A stretch of DNA of 64,000 nucleotides from Viola odorata (taxonomy: Eukaryota > Streptophyta > Magnoliopsida > Malpighiales > Violaceae). The notes beneath the pieces were generated by a model, which saw only the letters and a list, made by a program, of their open reading frames with translations, did not search any database and was not told where the DNA came from. The stretch covers positions 38,883,656 through 38,947,655 of the forward strand of contig OY829539.1 in the NCBI GenBank assembly GCA_963691705.1. Reading direction: 5' to 3'. The position numbers and the translations under genes are program-made. Below, piece by piece: positions 35,151-47,340 of this stretch (position 1 is its first letter; every line of letters starts with the position of its first letter).

Positions 35151-35692
35151 CAAACTGATACTATCTCAGATATTTGTTTTTATGCAACCTTTTTTATCCC
35201 TTCCACTCCACTTTCGTACCCCAATAGAGTAGAGTAGGCCCATGGAGTGGGTAGGTTAGCAAAATCCTCTGTATGTATATAGTGCGGGTGTTTAAAGATA
35301 GTGTGATGCTTATTCTAGTTGTTGAATACGGATGCACATGCTCAAAGTACAATTATCACAACCAAGAAAATCTTCAACCCCATGCCCATAACTTGAGCAT
35401 TTGTAAGAGGAACATTAAAGGCCGGCAAGAGCTGTAGAAGCTATTAGAATGGCTTTTCAAACTTTCCCTATGAAGATTTCTTCTATAATGGTAGAACTAA
35501 TTTTCCATTTGCACCATCAGACACAACTAACCTAAACTGGGCGCCTCGAGCAGCTCTCCGCCAACAGATCACATTGCAGCATATCGCCACTACAATTCCA
35601 AGCTGCAGAATGGTATCATTCGCTCAAACATGGAACGTAAGCAACTCTAAACCTTTGCTGCAAACGTTCGAAGATTGAATTATCAAAGATGC

Positions 35693-38600
35693 TTAAGAGA
35701 GTTCTTGTTTCTGAAACTTGTTGTAAGCCTCCTGTTCAGCGACAAACAAAATAGCAAATGAAATCAGAATCAGTGCAAATGCAAACACCTTTCTCATTTG
35801 AAAATAAATATCCAACTACAAGTAATAATCCAAAGCTGGAAAAAGAACTGATACTTGAAAGGCAATCATAACTGCTAATTCTAAAATTCCGGAATAGATT
35901 CTACCACTTGGATAAGTGAGAAGTCAGTCCAGTGTGGATGAAGTCTGGGTTCATGATCTGATTCAATCTCTTGAAAGCTTTTTTTGGTTTATCATGTGCA
36001 TTCTACACCCTTTTTAATGTGAGACTAATCCCTTTTCACGCAACAGTTTAGAATTCAAACCTTGATTTACCTCCTAGTATTTCAACATAACTTACCATCC
36101 GACCATTCCCTTCTGGGCTCAGGGCCTACTTAACATACTAGATTCACAGACTTTGCGGTTAATCATTACATCTTCATCCTCTTAAACAACCAATCCTCAA
36201 AAGTAGCCGGTAAAAGTCTAAAAAAAAAAAAATTATGTACAGTGCGAAGGGGACAAATAAAAAACAACAACTTCAAAGTTTTTGTGTCAATGCTTTACGC
36301 TGAATATATATACAATAAGTAGAAAAGAAGAGCAGGTTTAGAAAACCTCAAGAACGCCAAATAAGAGTAAGTAGAAGTAGTTAACTGATACTTCACTTCC
36401 AAGGAAAAGAAAATCTTGGAGACTTGAAAAACAAACCAGAAGCCTTCAGTGTTACTTTTTATGCAGAGTTTAAACAACCATAGGCTCAGTTTAACAATTT
36501 TGTTCAGGCAAGTACCAACAATGATTATTCAAGCAAAAATCAAGGTTTGACAAAGCTGTCGGTCCACCAAATGGAACAATTTTAAATGAAGAGTGAAATA
36601 TTATGTTGTAAACACTACAAAGAGTTCTGTTCAAGCAAAATTACGTGCAACAAATTTTCGCTAAATTTGGTACCTTGAGAATATCAAAAACCTTCTCTGC
36701 AGTATATTTCTGTTGAAGAGTGGCACGCTTTTGTTGAACCTTATCAGGATGGATGCATAAATTTGCCTTTCTGTAAACTTTTTTCACAGAGGTAGAGGTA
36801 ATCAAATCGGTCAGTGAAACTGGCTCCCAACCACATTCACGCCAAAGCACCTACATCAAGCAATATCAGGGAGGTTTGTTGGTACATATACGCTTAGAAA
36901 CCAACAATCTATTCATCTGAATGCTCAGTCTACTTTCAAATGCAAAAATGATCCATTCCCTGAAGGAATTAGGATGAACTAACATCCATTCATACATATA
37001 GAGAGAAAAGCTTCTCTATTGATTCAAACATTGTACCCATGGGTGCGGATAGTGAGAGGAAAAAACCAAAGATTTCACATGGTACTTTTGATAATTTATT
37101 TTGTACCATTTGGTCAATGAGAAAATAGGTCAGATTCTACAGGATCAAACCCATGCAATTTAAGGAATGACCAACGGAAATAACAAAAGAAAAGATGAAA
37201 AATAATAAAAAAACAAAGTAAATAAAAATGAAGTAGAAGACGTCCAATGAGCATAAAGTAATTTCATCATACTATATAAACATCATTGCAAAAGTATAAA
37301 GCAAATGAAACATACTCTGAAGGAACATCACAGTAAATGTTTAAACAATATTTGCAGCAAAACATAGAGTAGAATGATGGTTGAGAAACCCAGTAGTCTA
37401 CGCAGCAAGTCTTTTGAGCCAAATCAGAACAGGCATGTACTTGACAATTTTTGACTGTGATACTAGTGCACTAATATCATCCTACCATGTCAGATGGAAA
37501 CAATAATCTCATGACATCCAAGAGTTCCCTTCGGAATATAAGTTCTTTTTCGTTTCTATCATGGGGGTGTCAATTTCAGAGGAAACATGAAACAGAGTTC
37601 TGACTGCAATAAAAGCTATATATTTATACAGGTGTTAAAATTGTTGATATGGAATTCAAATCAAGTTAAAACAAAATGAAGTAATAAAGTCCACCTTTGT
37701 TGACCACAGCTGGGCATTGTCCATTGGTATAACAAATTGATGTAGAGTGTACTAAACATTGGGTATACACAAAGATCAGAAACCTTGGATAGGTTTTGGA
37801 AGTTGGGACCATAAGTTATGAAACTGATTCATCTGCTTACACTAACTAATCTGCAGTCAAATCTGTCACAAGACAGACAAGTGAAATGCCAATTTGCTGT
37901 AAGTACTTCATCCCTATGGAATTCTAGAAACTGCTTGATATGCACTAGCCCCCTTGACACACTAAAGTGCCTTAGATGTGCTCTTCCTCAAAAGAATACA
38001 AAGAGGCATTAGCACCTTGAGGGATGTTAACTTGTTGGATCCCAGAAACCTCAAATATTTGAACTAATTCTGTTTTGAATTCTACAATGATTCTATTATA
38101 CAGAACTTTTTTCTCAAAATATCTATCAAGTTCAGTAATGCTGCTAAAAAGGAAACAAACACCTATCAGAGTTGTTCAAATCCACACTTTTATATTTTAA
38201 TTGTATGGAGGTTTCAGTCTTTGGAAAACTTGCTTCAGTGCGCGGTTGATATCAGAGATTTGCAGACAGAAGTTGTTCAGATCCTCACTTTCATATTTTA
38301 ATTGTATTGCATCAGCATTTTGCGTAATACAACAATAAAGCTTTCCAAAATGCACATTACAACTTATTTGTATATAGGATGGTTGATGTTCACTCCTTCT
38401 GAGGACAAGACTTGGATAAGAGTTTGCTATTAAAACTGATTAGGACTTTTCAAGCAAATTAGAAGTTTATTACCTAGGATCCTTCAGTCATTTCATTAAT
38501 GCAAACTATACCTCTAGTACATCCTGACCATTATAAGAGTTAAAAGTCTATCTTCCAGGAGCCCCGTTATTGGGTAACAACTGTGCGATACCACTAATTT

Positions 38601-41600
38601 GACTGCATGCCACCTCAAAATTCAAACCATTAAATGAAAATGAAAACAATATGGATAAAAACGCACGCATTGCAAAGAGGATAACAATGCACGCAAATTG
38701 CCTTCTTTGCCAGCAGCCCAGCGTTTTATCTCAATATCTACACTGTCCGAAATCCTCTGCAGTTAAAATGAAATGCCATTAGCAAAACATGAGAACTCAA
38801 GAATCAATGTTGTAAGGAAAATTTAGAGTGCCTGGAAACAACATGAACAGTGACAAACCATCCAACTTTAAACCACAATCCAATGGAAAAGTGTTAATTG
38901 CAACATGGTGAAACATGCAATGAAGTAGGTCAGAAAACATGTTCATATGTAAATACCTAGCACAAAAAGTTGGGATGCTGCTGAATCCACTACTTTTCCT
39001 AGCAATGGGAATTTGCTAGTCAAGTCAAGATGTGATAGAGCATTCAACTATACATTAATCTAAGCCGCTGAATTGAAGCTCGAGAACTATTGGATAATCA
39101 AATTAATTCCCTTTTGGTTACATATTTAAGCACAAATCCCAAGTACTAACAGTACCAACAAAAATAGGGCTAATCCCATTTAATTATTTTTTAGGGTAGA
39201 TATTTGCAGACTGGAGTTATTTTAACAAAATTATCATTTAGTTAAATCAATTTGATAATAATGTGCTCGTCCACATAGCAAATATACATTAGGCAAACCC
39301 CATATTGTAGCCCGTGTTTGTTTAAGATAGGCAATAGCCCCTGTGTGGAATAAAAAGTGCCAATTGCGCTTTGTGTTTTCCAGATCACCCCGACTGATGA
39401 ATTTAATTCCACCTGAAATATAAAAAATACCAAGTAAATGTGCAAATGTGCTCTTGCACTGGGTTTTTTGTTCTTTTTTTCAATTGGAACCAAATTCATC
39501 GAATGTGGCAAATTGATGTAATCCGATAAACAATGCAAGCAATTTGCACGGTTTTTTACACAAGGGCTAAATTACATATTTTGGACAAACACGGGGAAAA
39601 TATAAGTTTTGCCTATACTTTGACAATGAAATGAAACTTCACATAACATCTCTTTTTTATGGTGGTTTCAACGGTTTGTTACATGGACTATTTTTTGTAA
39701 TAGATGTTGTCAACGCATGTCCTTTGCTTAGGTTAAATGATCTGAACTGATATTGCTTATGACTTGACCACGAGTTAGCCCATAAACTGAAATGCGTATG
39801 CAAATAAAATTCACTTTATATTGCATAAATAATTGCATAAAAACGTCTTTATCATGTTATTTGGTTTGTAGTATTATAATCTAATCTGCACATGCAGTGC
39901 ACAAAGTTATATTAAAATTCATTCTAAAAAGATGTAAATGTCACAAGAACACTTGTAATAAAACAATATAGTCGGCACGCGAGGTACATGATCATGCAGA
40001 CGCGCACACACAAACACATACATGCAAATTAATACTCTCTAGCCAAATAAAACCATTATAACTAAAACATTCATGTGAATATATCATAAGCCAACATACA
40101 AACACGAATAATAAAAAACCCAAGGCCAACTGAACAGGTTATATAGTTCAAACACTCTAATCACTTACACGCCTCTCTTCTTGCTCATGCATGCTCTGAA
40201 TGTCACGCTGATTCATATCATTTACTGCTTTTACCTGCACAAACAGACAATATCCAAGACAGTTGAAATCATCTACCATAAAAGCAAACACAAATATGAT
40301 CTAAAATGAAAAAGGAAAGAAAACTAATCTGTTTTGGTAACTTAACAAATAGCAAAGACACACATAGATCAACAATTAAGAGATGCAGCTACCAAATGTA
40401 AATGATCCAACATGCGAAAAGCAACTAAATCAACGGATGGAGCAGTCACGAGCCAGTGACGCTTCTTTTTCTTTTATTTGTATCATAAGAATATGAACTC
40501 GCAGGCAGCTTAAACTACACCAATCCTCAATACCAACAAAAAAAAATACACCAATCCTTTGCTGCAGGCTCAGAACCAGAGGTGAAGGGAGAATCACATT
40601 ATTATTCTGTAACTTAAATCGAATATGCAGAAGGTGAAGCTAGTTCATTTATTTTATTCATTTGTTCCAACATGTCATTTGTCTACATATCTTTTGTACA
40701 ATTAGAAAAATGAATGAACTTCCTGCATCCAAGAGCATAAATAACTAAAATGCAGGAAAAAGGGGTGGTTAAAAATGATATGGCACATACCACTCGATCC
40801 TGGGTCCTCTTAAGGCGCTCAAACCTGAGTCTTCGTCTTTCTTCACTATCCCCTTCAACTTCCTCGAATTCTCCAAATGATGAGAGATCTTTTGAAAAGA
40901 AGAACAATTAGCAAGATGGATAAGGTAAAAAAGACAATTTGCACTGCTAGAAGTGAAACAGAAAAATTCAGTAACAAGTTACCACCAAACATCAAAGATA
41001 AGTCAACCACATTTGTCGCAGAGGATGACTTCTTTATGCCAGATGATGCATGAACAGACTCCGTACCAAATGCTGGATCCTAGAAAGTGCAGAAGCAATC
41101 AAATAAATTGGCGAATATGCGGTGAAAACCGTTCACTTTCACACTAATAATTATAACAGGACTAGAGGCCTCACCTTTGGTATGCTGCTGGAGTGAGAAC
41201 TCATACCAAAGAAGGAGTCCAGATCATCTGCACTCTTTTGCTGAGTCATCCACGCAGGACCATCAGCTTCTCTATATTTGCTAACTCTATCACTTCCTCT
41301 CTCCTTTACTTCCCTATTAGAACAACGATTCAAGTGTCCATTATTCTTTTGCACTCTATCCATGGCAAAGTCCTCCAGTTCATCAATGCTAGAGATATCT
41401 GAACTTTTAGCTGCATCATGAAGCATCTTACAGCTATTAGGTTAGAGGCAGTAGACAGAAAAATTACACTGACCAAACATTTCTCAAGGACCAAAATTAC
41501 ATTTATCTGTCTTCAAAACTTGCCCTGGTTTAGGAGGCCTCAATGGTTGCGGAATATTTAATGAACTGCCAGAACTTTTACTTCCATGATTGAAATGGCT

Positions 41601-43008
41601 CATTTTTTCCAGTGGATGTAGGAATTTTGAAGTTGACACAGATTCTAATACGACAAAAGGGTCGGCTATTGATTTAGTTGTTCCCTTATTTTCTCTGTGG
41701 CAAGGATAAAGGCATTAAATGAAACGTATCTAGAAGCATTACAGCAAGCCAAAACTGGGGGAAAAAATCATATATAGAACTTTATCAAGAAGATCAGAGA
41801 ACAAGAAATTAACCCATCAATTTTATAGCTAAATTAATAGAGCAAAAAATAATCTTCTCATATATTATTACAAGATCACTTTAAGCATAATAAGCCATTT
41901 GCTAGCCATACTATTACGTCATAATATCAAAAGTGGGACAGAATACAGGAGTTATCCTGAAGAATATCAGTGTGTCATAAGCATTTCACTCAAGGTTAAT
42001 TGGGCAATGTCCAGGCTTGGGCCATCAAAATTACCATCTCCTATGTTTTTTTCTTTATGGTGAATGCTTGGCAGTAAAACCACAACAATGATAAAAGTAC
42101 AATACCAAATAATGGGAGATGAAAAATGACGCAGATGAAAGAAACTAAGTTATGCTAATATGCTCTTTCATGTTCTGCATGATAAAACTCTTTCTGATAT
42201 TGCAAACCTTGAGTTGAAGAAAGAGAGCTTCTGGGTCAGATGAGGGTTGGGCAGCTAAAAAGTACAGTCTATTGTGAGCAAAATTACCTTTACCAAGCAT
42301 ATATCATTTGATGAATGCGACCGGACAATCATTATCACAACAACTCCAAAGCCTTAATTAACTTACTAAATAAACTAATACCATAGCAGATTGATCTAAA
42401 CTAGGTAACAAAAAAAATCTTGTTACAACAAAAGCATACCCTTTCCTTGAACCGAAGCCAGGTATCAAATCGTCGGTGCCAATTGACCCGTTCCAGCTTG
42501 TACTCTTCGTTTTTGAACTGAAGTTCCCCAACAAGTCATCAGTTGGTTCACTGTTCTTAGGTTTTGAACCAGCAAAGGGCCCAAAAATATCATCACCGTT
42601 GTTATAAACAGAACTGGAACTGCTTTTTAACCCAGCAAAGATGTCATCATCGATTGAGGATTTCATTTCTGGAGCGGTCTCCTTCGTAAACAGAGAATCA
42701 TAATCGAAACCAAACCCATTGGTTTTAGAATTAATAGAATTCTTGTTAAAACCACCAAAAAATTCAAAATCATCACCAAAGTTTTGGGACTTTGGATTGC
42801 TAAACGGAAATCCGTCATCATCCAGGAAAGACCCATTAAAGGAATTGGGATTTGAGCTGAGTTTCGGGTTGAAAGATGAACTGGATCCAAGATTTCGGGT
42901 CGCTTGAGCATTGACGGTGGTGGTGGGAAGCTTTGAAGCGGCCATGGGAGTGGACTTGCCTTGAGGCTTCAACCCAAAACGCTCCGTTAAAACACCAAAC
43001 TCGTCCAT
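35693..43008 (-). CDS. Auxilin-like J-domain protein (clathrin uncoating)
   Basis: Auxilin-like proteins recruit Hsc70 through a C-terminal J domain to uncoat clathrin vesicles. Ten coding exons on the - strand: 43008-42440, 42268-42208, 41684-41520, 41426-41175, 41079-40983, 40888-40791, 40234-40169, 38756-38667, 36850-36674 and 35731-35693. Phases agree throughout and give 537 residues. The start [18 protein letters not shown] and the following Ser/Asn/Phe/Asp-rich stretch with DDDIFAGL and DDIFGPF boxes are typical of plant auxilin-like proteins. [10 protein letters not shown], a charged helical region ([18 protein letters not shown]) and the J domain follow: [34 protein letters not shown] with the essential [14 protein letters not shown], ending [12 protein letters not shown]. 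No stop or frameshift. Exon 3 needs the acceptor AAAATAAG, because the nearer AGs give stops. The size fits the shorter auxilin-like subgroup; I do not assign a locus name. Confidence 0.93.
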
Positions 43009-43400
43009 TAGAAAACTGTTGAAAAGCTTGCGTGTTGCGGGTGAAATTATGGGTTGTTTGATGAATTGATGAGATGGGTATCGTTGCTTTATTATTAGGA
43101 ATGAGGTCTGGATGGAAATTAGGAGAAGACAAACAAGGGATCTGAAACAAGGGATGAGTTTGAGATATGAGAAAAAAAAGGATAAAGGAAGATAAGGATG
43201 GTGCAGACAAATAGGCGGGAATCGGATGATGAAGAAAAACAGGAGGAGAGAAATGTTTCAGGGATTTTGCTTTGGAATTTGATTTTGATTTTCTCCTCCG
43301 TTTCTGTATTGTGCCTGTGTGAATTGTGAAGCGGTGGGTAAACGTCGTGGAAGCAAGGCAGTTTTTTTCCAGATGTTGAAACTCAATCACGTGGACAGTT
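43009..43400 (-). promoter_or_regulatory. 5' region of the auxilin-like gene
   Basis: Expected promoter and 5' UTR of the - strand gene. Polypyrimidine tracts on the transcribed strand near 43165 and 43280 suit a plant 5' UTR, but no TATA box is evident. Confidence 0.35.
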
Positions 43401-43689
43401 CACCAACTGCCAAGCAATTCATTAAAAAAAATAACAATTGCAATGTATGATTGAGAAACAAAACAACTTTATATACAACTATGATACGATCCTAGCCCCA
43501 TGGTTAACCCCAATGATGTTAATGCAACCCCTAGACATGGAGACAAGGCAGGAGACGCTGCTTGATCAAGCTTTCAGGCAAAGGATGACAAGGAAGGTGG
43601 CTTGGAGGCGCAGACACAACAGGCAACTTCGTCGGAACGTATCTGGAGCTTTACATGTCGGAATCGTGCGATCGACCTCTCGTTGAAAA

Positions 43690-44366
43690 CTTCAGGATGT
43701 TAGCTTTCATTTGGGACAAGATTCAGCTCATTTGGCCCAGTGGTTTGAAATTTATGGACGTAAACATTATGGCGTGCAGTCTATACGCGAGACAACATAC
43801 AACTTGAAGTTTCGGCCCAAACCTTGGCCCGATGATGGAGAACTCGACATGGGCTGCTGGAATGTATTTAAATATATTTATATTTATTGTAATTAGTTAA
43901 TTAGTTAATTGATTAATTAGTTAAGTGTTTTACTTTATTTAATATTCCTATTTTGGAATTAGGGTTTACTTGTAACCTATATAAGGAGCCGCTTGGCCTC
44001 CTTAGAAACTTGGATGTTATTTGATAAATTGAGATATTCTCTTCAATCTCCGCCCCTTGTTCAAATTGGTTGAACCTTGTTCTTTTTGAGTCCGTAATAC
44101 TTGAGTCGTATACAAGTAAATCTTGGAATTACATTATTGTGTCGTTTATCTTAGTGTGATTCTCACATTGTTGAGTCTAGTCCTAAGAATCCGATTCAAG
44201 ACCCTTGACTTGAAATCGATTAGGGCTCTTAGCACAGGTTAGCTAAGTGGTCTAAGCTCGTACTTGTCGAGTTATTTACTTCCGCAGGAAATCCGTCTTT
44301 GAACAAAGATCAAAATTGGTGCTACGCATCCTAAGGAGCCAGGATCGTATCAGTTGGTAGCGGAGC
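43690..44366 (+). mobile_element. LTR with primer site, Ty3/gypsy-like, + orientation
   Basis: A TATA-containing LTR-like sequence (CCTATATAAGGAG at 43977-43989) is followed by a transcript-like T-rich region. It ends at GTATCAGT next to TGGTAGCGGAGC (44355-44366), a diverged tRNA-iMet primer site (TGGTATCAGAGC). The left border is uncertain. Sequence to 44940 would be the leader; no gag was seen. An ORF upstream at 43438-43686 is Arg-rich and unrecognised. Confidence 0.5.
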
Positions 44367-44953
44367 TTAAGGCGTTCAAAGATTGGTAAGTATCTTTATT
44401 TGTTTCAAGTTTTCATTGTTCAAATCGGTAATTCATTCTACTCCATTCAAAACCGATTTCTTTGCTGTGCTTGGTTCGTTTATGTGCAAAATTCTAGCAG
44501 TGTCGAAATTGTATTTATATACATATCTGTTGAAGGCCGATTTTAGTTATTTTGGTCTTGTTGGAAAGCTGTGCCTGTTAGGGTTCCAATTCAAAAAGAA
44601 TCAAGTGATTCTGATACCGGAGTCAAAAGCTATAGCCGATTTACTAAATTGTGTTTCTGCCAAATCCTGCACAATTTTCAGTTGTCGAAATTAATTTTAA
44701 TATATAGCTACTGAAGTCCGTTTTGAGTGAAAAAGGATCCGTTGGAAAGCTGTGTTCGTTGGGCTTCCGAATCAAAAAGAATCAATCGATTCGGAGTTAA
44801 GAATAAAAATTTGTGATCAAAACACTAAGCTGTGTTCATAGTCAAAAAAAAAAAAAAATAGAACTGAAATTGAACTTGTTGAGTCCTTTCGAGTCGATTT
44901 TGAGCTTTCTTTGATTCCTTGAAATTTAATTGTAAACAAAAAAGACTTGCAAT

Positions 44954-45908
44954 TACACCTGTCAATTCGGGTCTGCGGGTCGGACCCGACCCGGGACCCG
45001 ACAGACACGAAAAACCGGGACTGGTCCCGAGCCGAAAAATACGGGACCAATTATTGGTCCCGGTCCTGGCCCAAAAAATGGCTCGGGTCCGGGACTGGAC
45101 CCGACCCGGCCCGATATTTTTTTTAATTTTATTTTAAATTCAATTTGATCCGGCCATAAAGACATTAGCGGCTTAGCCACTTTCATCAAATCCCATTTTC
45201 TTTCTTTTCTTTTCCTTCCTCTCATGCTACAGCTCTCTTCCCTCTTTTACTTCTTTATTTTTTTTTCTGTTTTGTTTTCTTCTCTTATTCTCCTCAGCAA
45301 AACAAAACAACACACACAAACACAATACATGACTCGGAGACAGGTGGCGGTGGTTTGGCAGTTTGGGATTGGTGTCGGTGTGGCGATGAGGTCGGCTGGG
45401 TCAAGTAGGTGGTTTTGATGGCTGGTTAAGTTTAATTGGCAGTTTGGGATGGATTTTTGCGGTAGTGATTTGTGGGTTTCTTGATTTGGCAGTGGATGAA
45501 GGATTTTGAGTGAGGGCTGTTGTTGCTTGGTGTTTGGTTTGGAGCTAGTGATGGGTCGGTTTGGTTGATGATGATGGCGCGGTAGGTGGTGGTGGTGTCG
45601 ATCGGATTGACGGCGCGGTGGGTGGAGGGAATGGTGGCTGGCGCCGCTGGAGAGTGAGGGTGAGGATGACTGGATGAGGAAGAAGAGAAATATGTTGCGG
45701 GTTGCGGGTTGCGGGTTGCGGGTGGGTTAGCATTAGAAAATTGAATTAGAAACTTAGGGTTTTTTTTTTAGGGATGGTGATGGTCGGGTCTCGGGTCAGA
45801 CCCGTAGACCCAACCGTCCCGAAAATTTTCGGGACTATTTTTTGGACCCGACCCGGACCGATTTTCCGGGTCTCGGGATCGGGTCGCGGGTCTATGTTGA
45901 CAGTTCTA
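44954..45908. mobile_element. hAT-type element with perfect 8-bp duplication
   Basis: The ends are TACACCTGTCAATTCGGGTC and TAGAACTGTCAACATAGACC (- strand). Both sides are flanked by CTTGCAAT (44946-44953 and 45909-45916). About 120 bp at each end are dense in GGGTC/GACCC motifs, which can fold extensively. The interior holds a T/C-rich tract and a G-rich region but no transposase. It belongs to the same family as 46560-47053. Confidence 0.85.
45694..45726 (+). repeat. GTTGCGG heptamer repeat, G-quadruplex-capable
   Basis: Four successive GTTGCGG units followed by GTGGG give GGG runs separated by four bases, a canonical intramolecular quadruplex pattern on the + strand, inside the hAT element. 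Confidence 0.85.
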
Positions 45909-46559
45909 CTTGCAATTTAAATATTAGCGCTTCATGTAATTTACGATGCGAAAACAAAACAACTGGACTTCCACGCTGCAATGAAAATCATCATAACTCT
46001 TCTTCATTAAAATAATACTCATTTTGTCCTAATATAATTATCCTATGACTTTTTATACATGTTAAAAAAAAAGTGATGATTATATATTTTTAGTTGGTAC
46101 TTTATAAATTTATTCTTTGAACTGCTTTTAATTTTTGTGATTGAAAGTTAGTGCAGAATAATAATGAAGGGTTATTGTAGAAAGTGAAGTACTAAAAATG
46201 AAAGTGGACAAAAAAATACCACTATTTTTTTCGTAAAAAAAAATAAAACCTCTCAAATTTCCCTGTCGAGTATGTCATCTCGATCTTCTAGCTTGGGTGG
46301 CAGAGGTTTTCCTCATCATTTCAGTGGCTTCAAGTAAGTCGTTTCCTCAAATCGTTTGTTTCATTGTTCTTTTAATTTTCGAATCTTGATTTTGTCTTTC
46401 AAATCAACTAAGTTTCTACTGTTATTATCTTCTATAGATTTATTGTTGCTTTCTTTTTAAAATTTAAATCCGACATCTGGAGTGACCGACCCTTACAATT
46501 GCAATTCAGTCTTACCTAGATTATTGTTTTTTCTTGGATTTTATCCGATTAGGTGTCTT

Positions 46560-47053
46560 TAGGGCTGTCAATAAAACCCGGGACCCGAGACCCAATCCTG
46601 GACCCAGGAATTCGGGCCGGGTCCGGGTCTCAAAATTGGACCCGTTTTGGGTCAGGACCGGGTCTGGTCCCGACCCGGGAATTGCCGGGTCTTCGGGACC
46701 GGGACCGGGTCTAGACCCGGCAAAATTAAAAAACCCTAATCTAAAACTTGGCTTTCCCTTCTTCTTCTTCGTTCTTCCTCAGCAGCCACACACCACCTTC
46801 ACAGCCACTCTCTACAAAATCAACCAAATCCAAATACCACTCTTTGCAAAATCAACCAAATCCAAATACCACTCTCTGTAAAATCAACCAAATCCAAATA
46901 CCACTTTCGCAACCACCATCGCCCGTCCCACTGCCGTTCCTCCAGCACCGTCGCGCCTCACACACCGCTGCACCGTCGGAGAATCGATGCTTCTTGGCTC
47001 ATCACAATCTTCCCCGGACCGCGAAATTTACGAGGAATATGTTGACAGGAGTA
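46560..47053. mobile_element. Second hAT-type element of the same family
   Basis: The left end TAGGGCTGTCAATAAAACCC is followed by GGGTC/GACCC-rich sequence like the 44954 element. A candidate right end, TACTCCTGTCAACAT on the - strand, lies at 47053. Flanks GGTGTCTT (46552-46559) and GGAGTATT (47054-47061) agree at 6 of 8 positions. The right GC-rich arm is missing, so the copy is internally rearranged. The interior contains three 32-bp tandem units (46816-46912). Confidence 0.5.
46816..46912 (+). repeat. Three 32-bp tandem repeats in hAT interior
   Basis: Unit core ATCAACCAAATCCAAATACC repeats three times with small changes. The MULE centre near 19680 has related ACCAAATCC-type sequence. 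Confidence 0.85.
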
Positions 47054-47340
47054 GGAGTATTAGAGCAGGGGAGGGAAAATTGTAATTGAAGTTGGTAGAG
47101 GAGAGGATAATTAGTCCTGTTCTTGAAGAGGAAGTGGTGGTGAAAGAAGAAATTAAGGAAGTAATTACAGAATTACCTAGACATGAAGATAAACAAGTTA
47201 TTGTCCAAGAAAAGGAAAAGGAAGAAGAAGAAGGTAGTTTATGATAATATGACCAAAATGGTATCAATAAACTGAAAAAGAAATGTATTTAACAAACAAT
47301 AATTTTTTTTAAAGAAAATAATAATAAGTCTCTGCAAATC

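Noticed and set aside
43438..43686. Arg-rich ORF between the auxilin-like gene and an LTR
   Set aside because: No family, no support from context; probably retroelement-derived noise.
46534..46881. ORF with GPGPDP-like repeats
   Set aside because: It is a frame through the GGGTC/GACCC ends of a hAT element, also seen antisense near 44962-45225.
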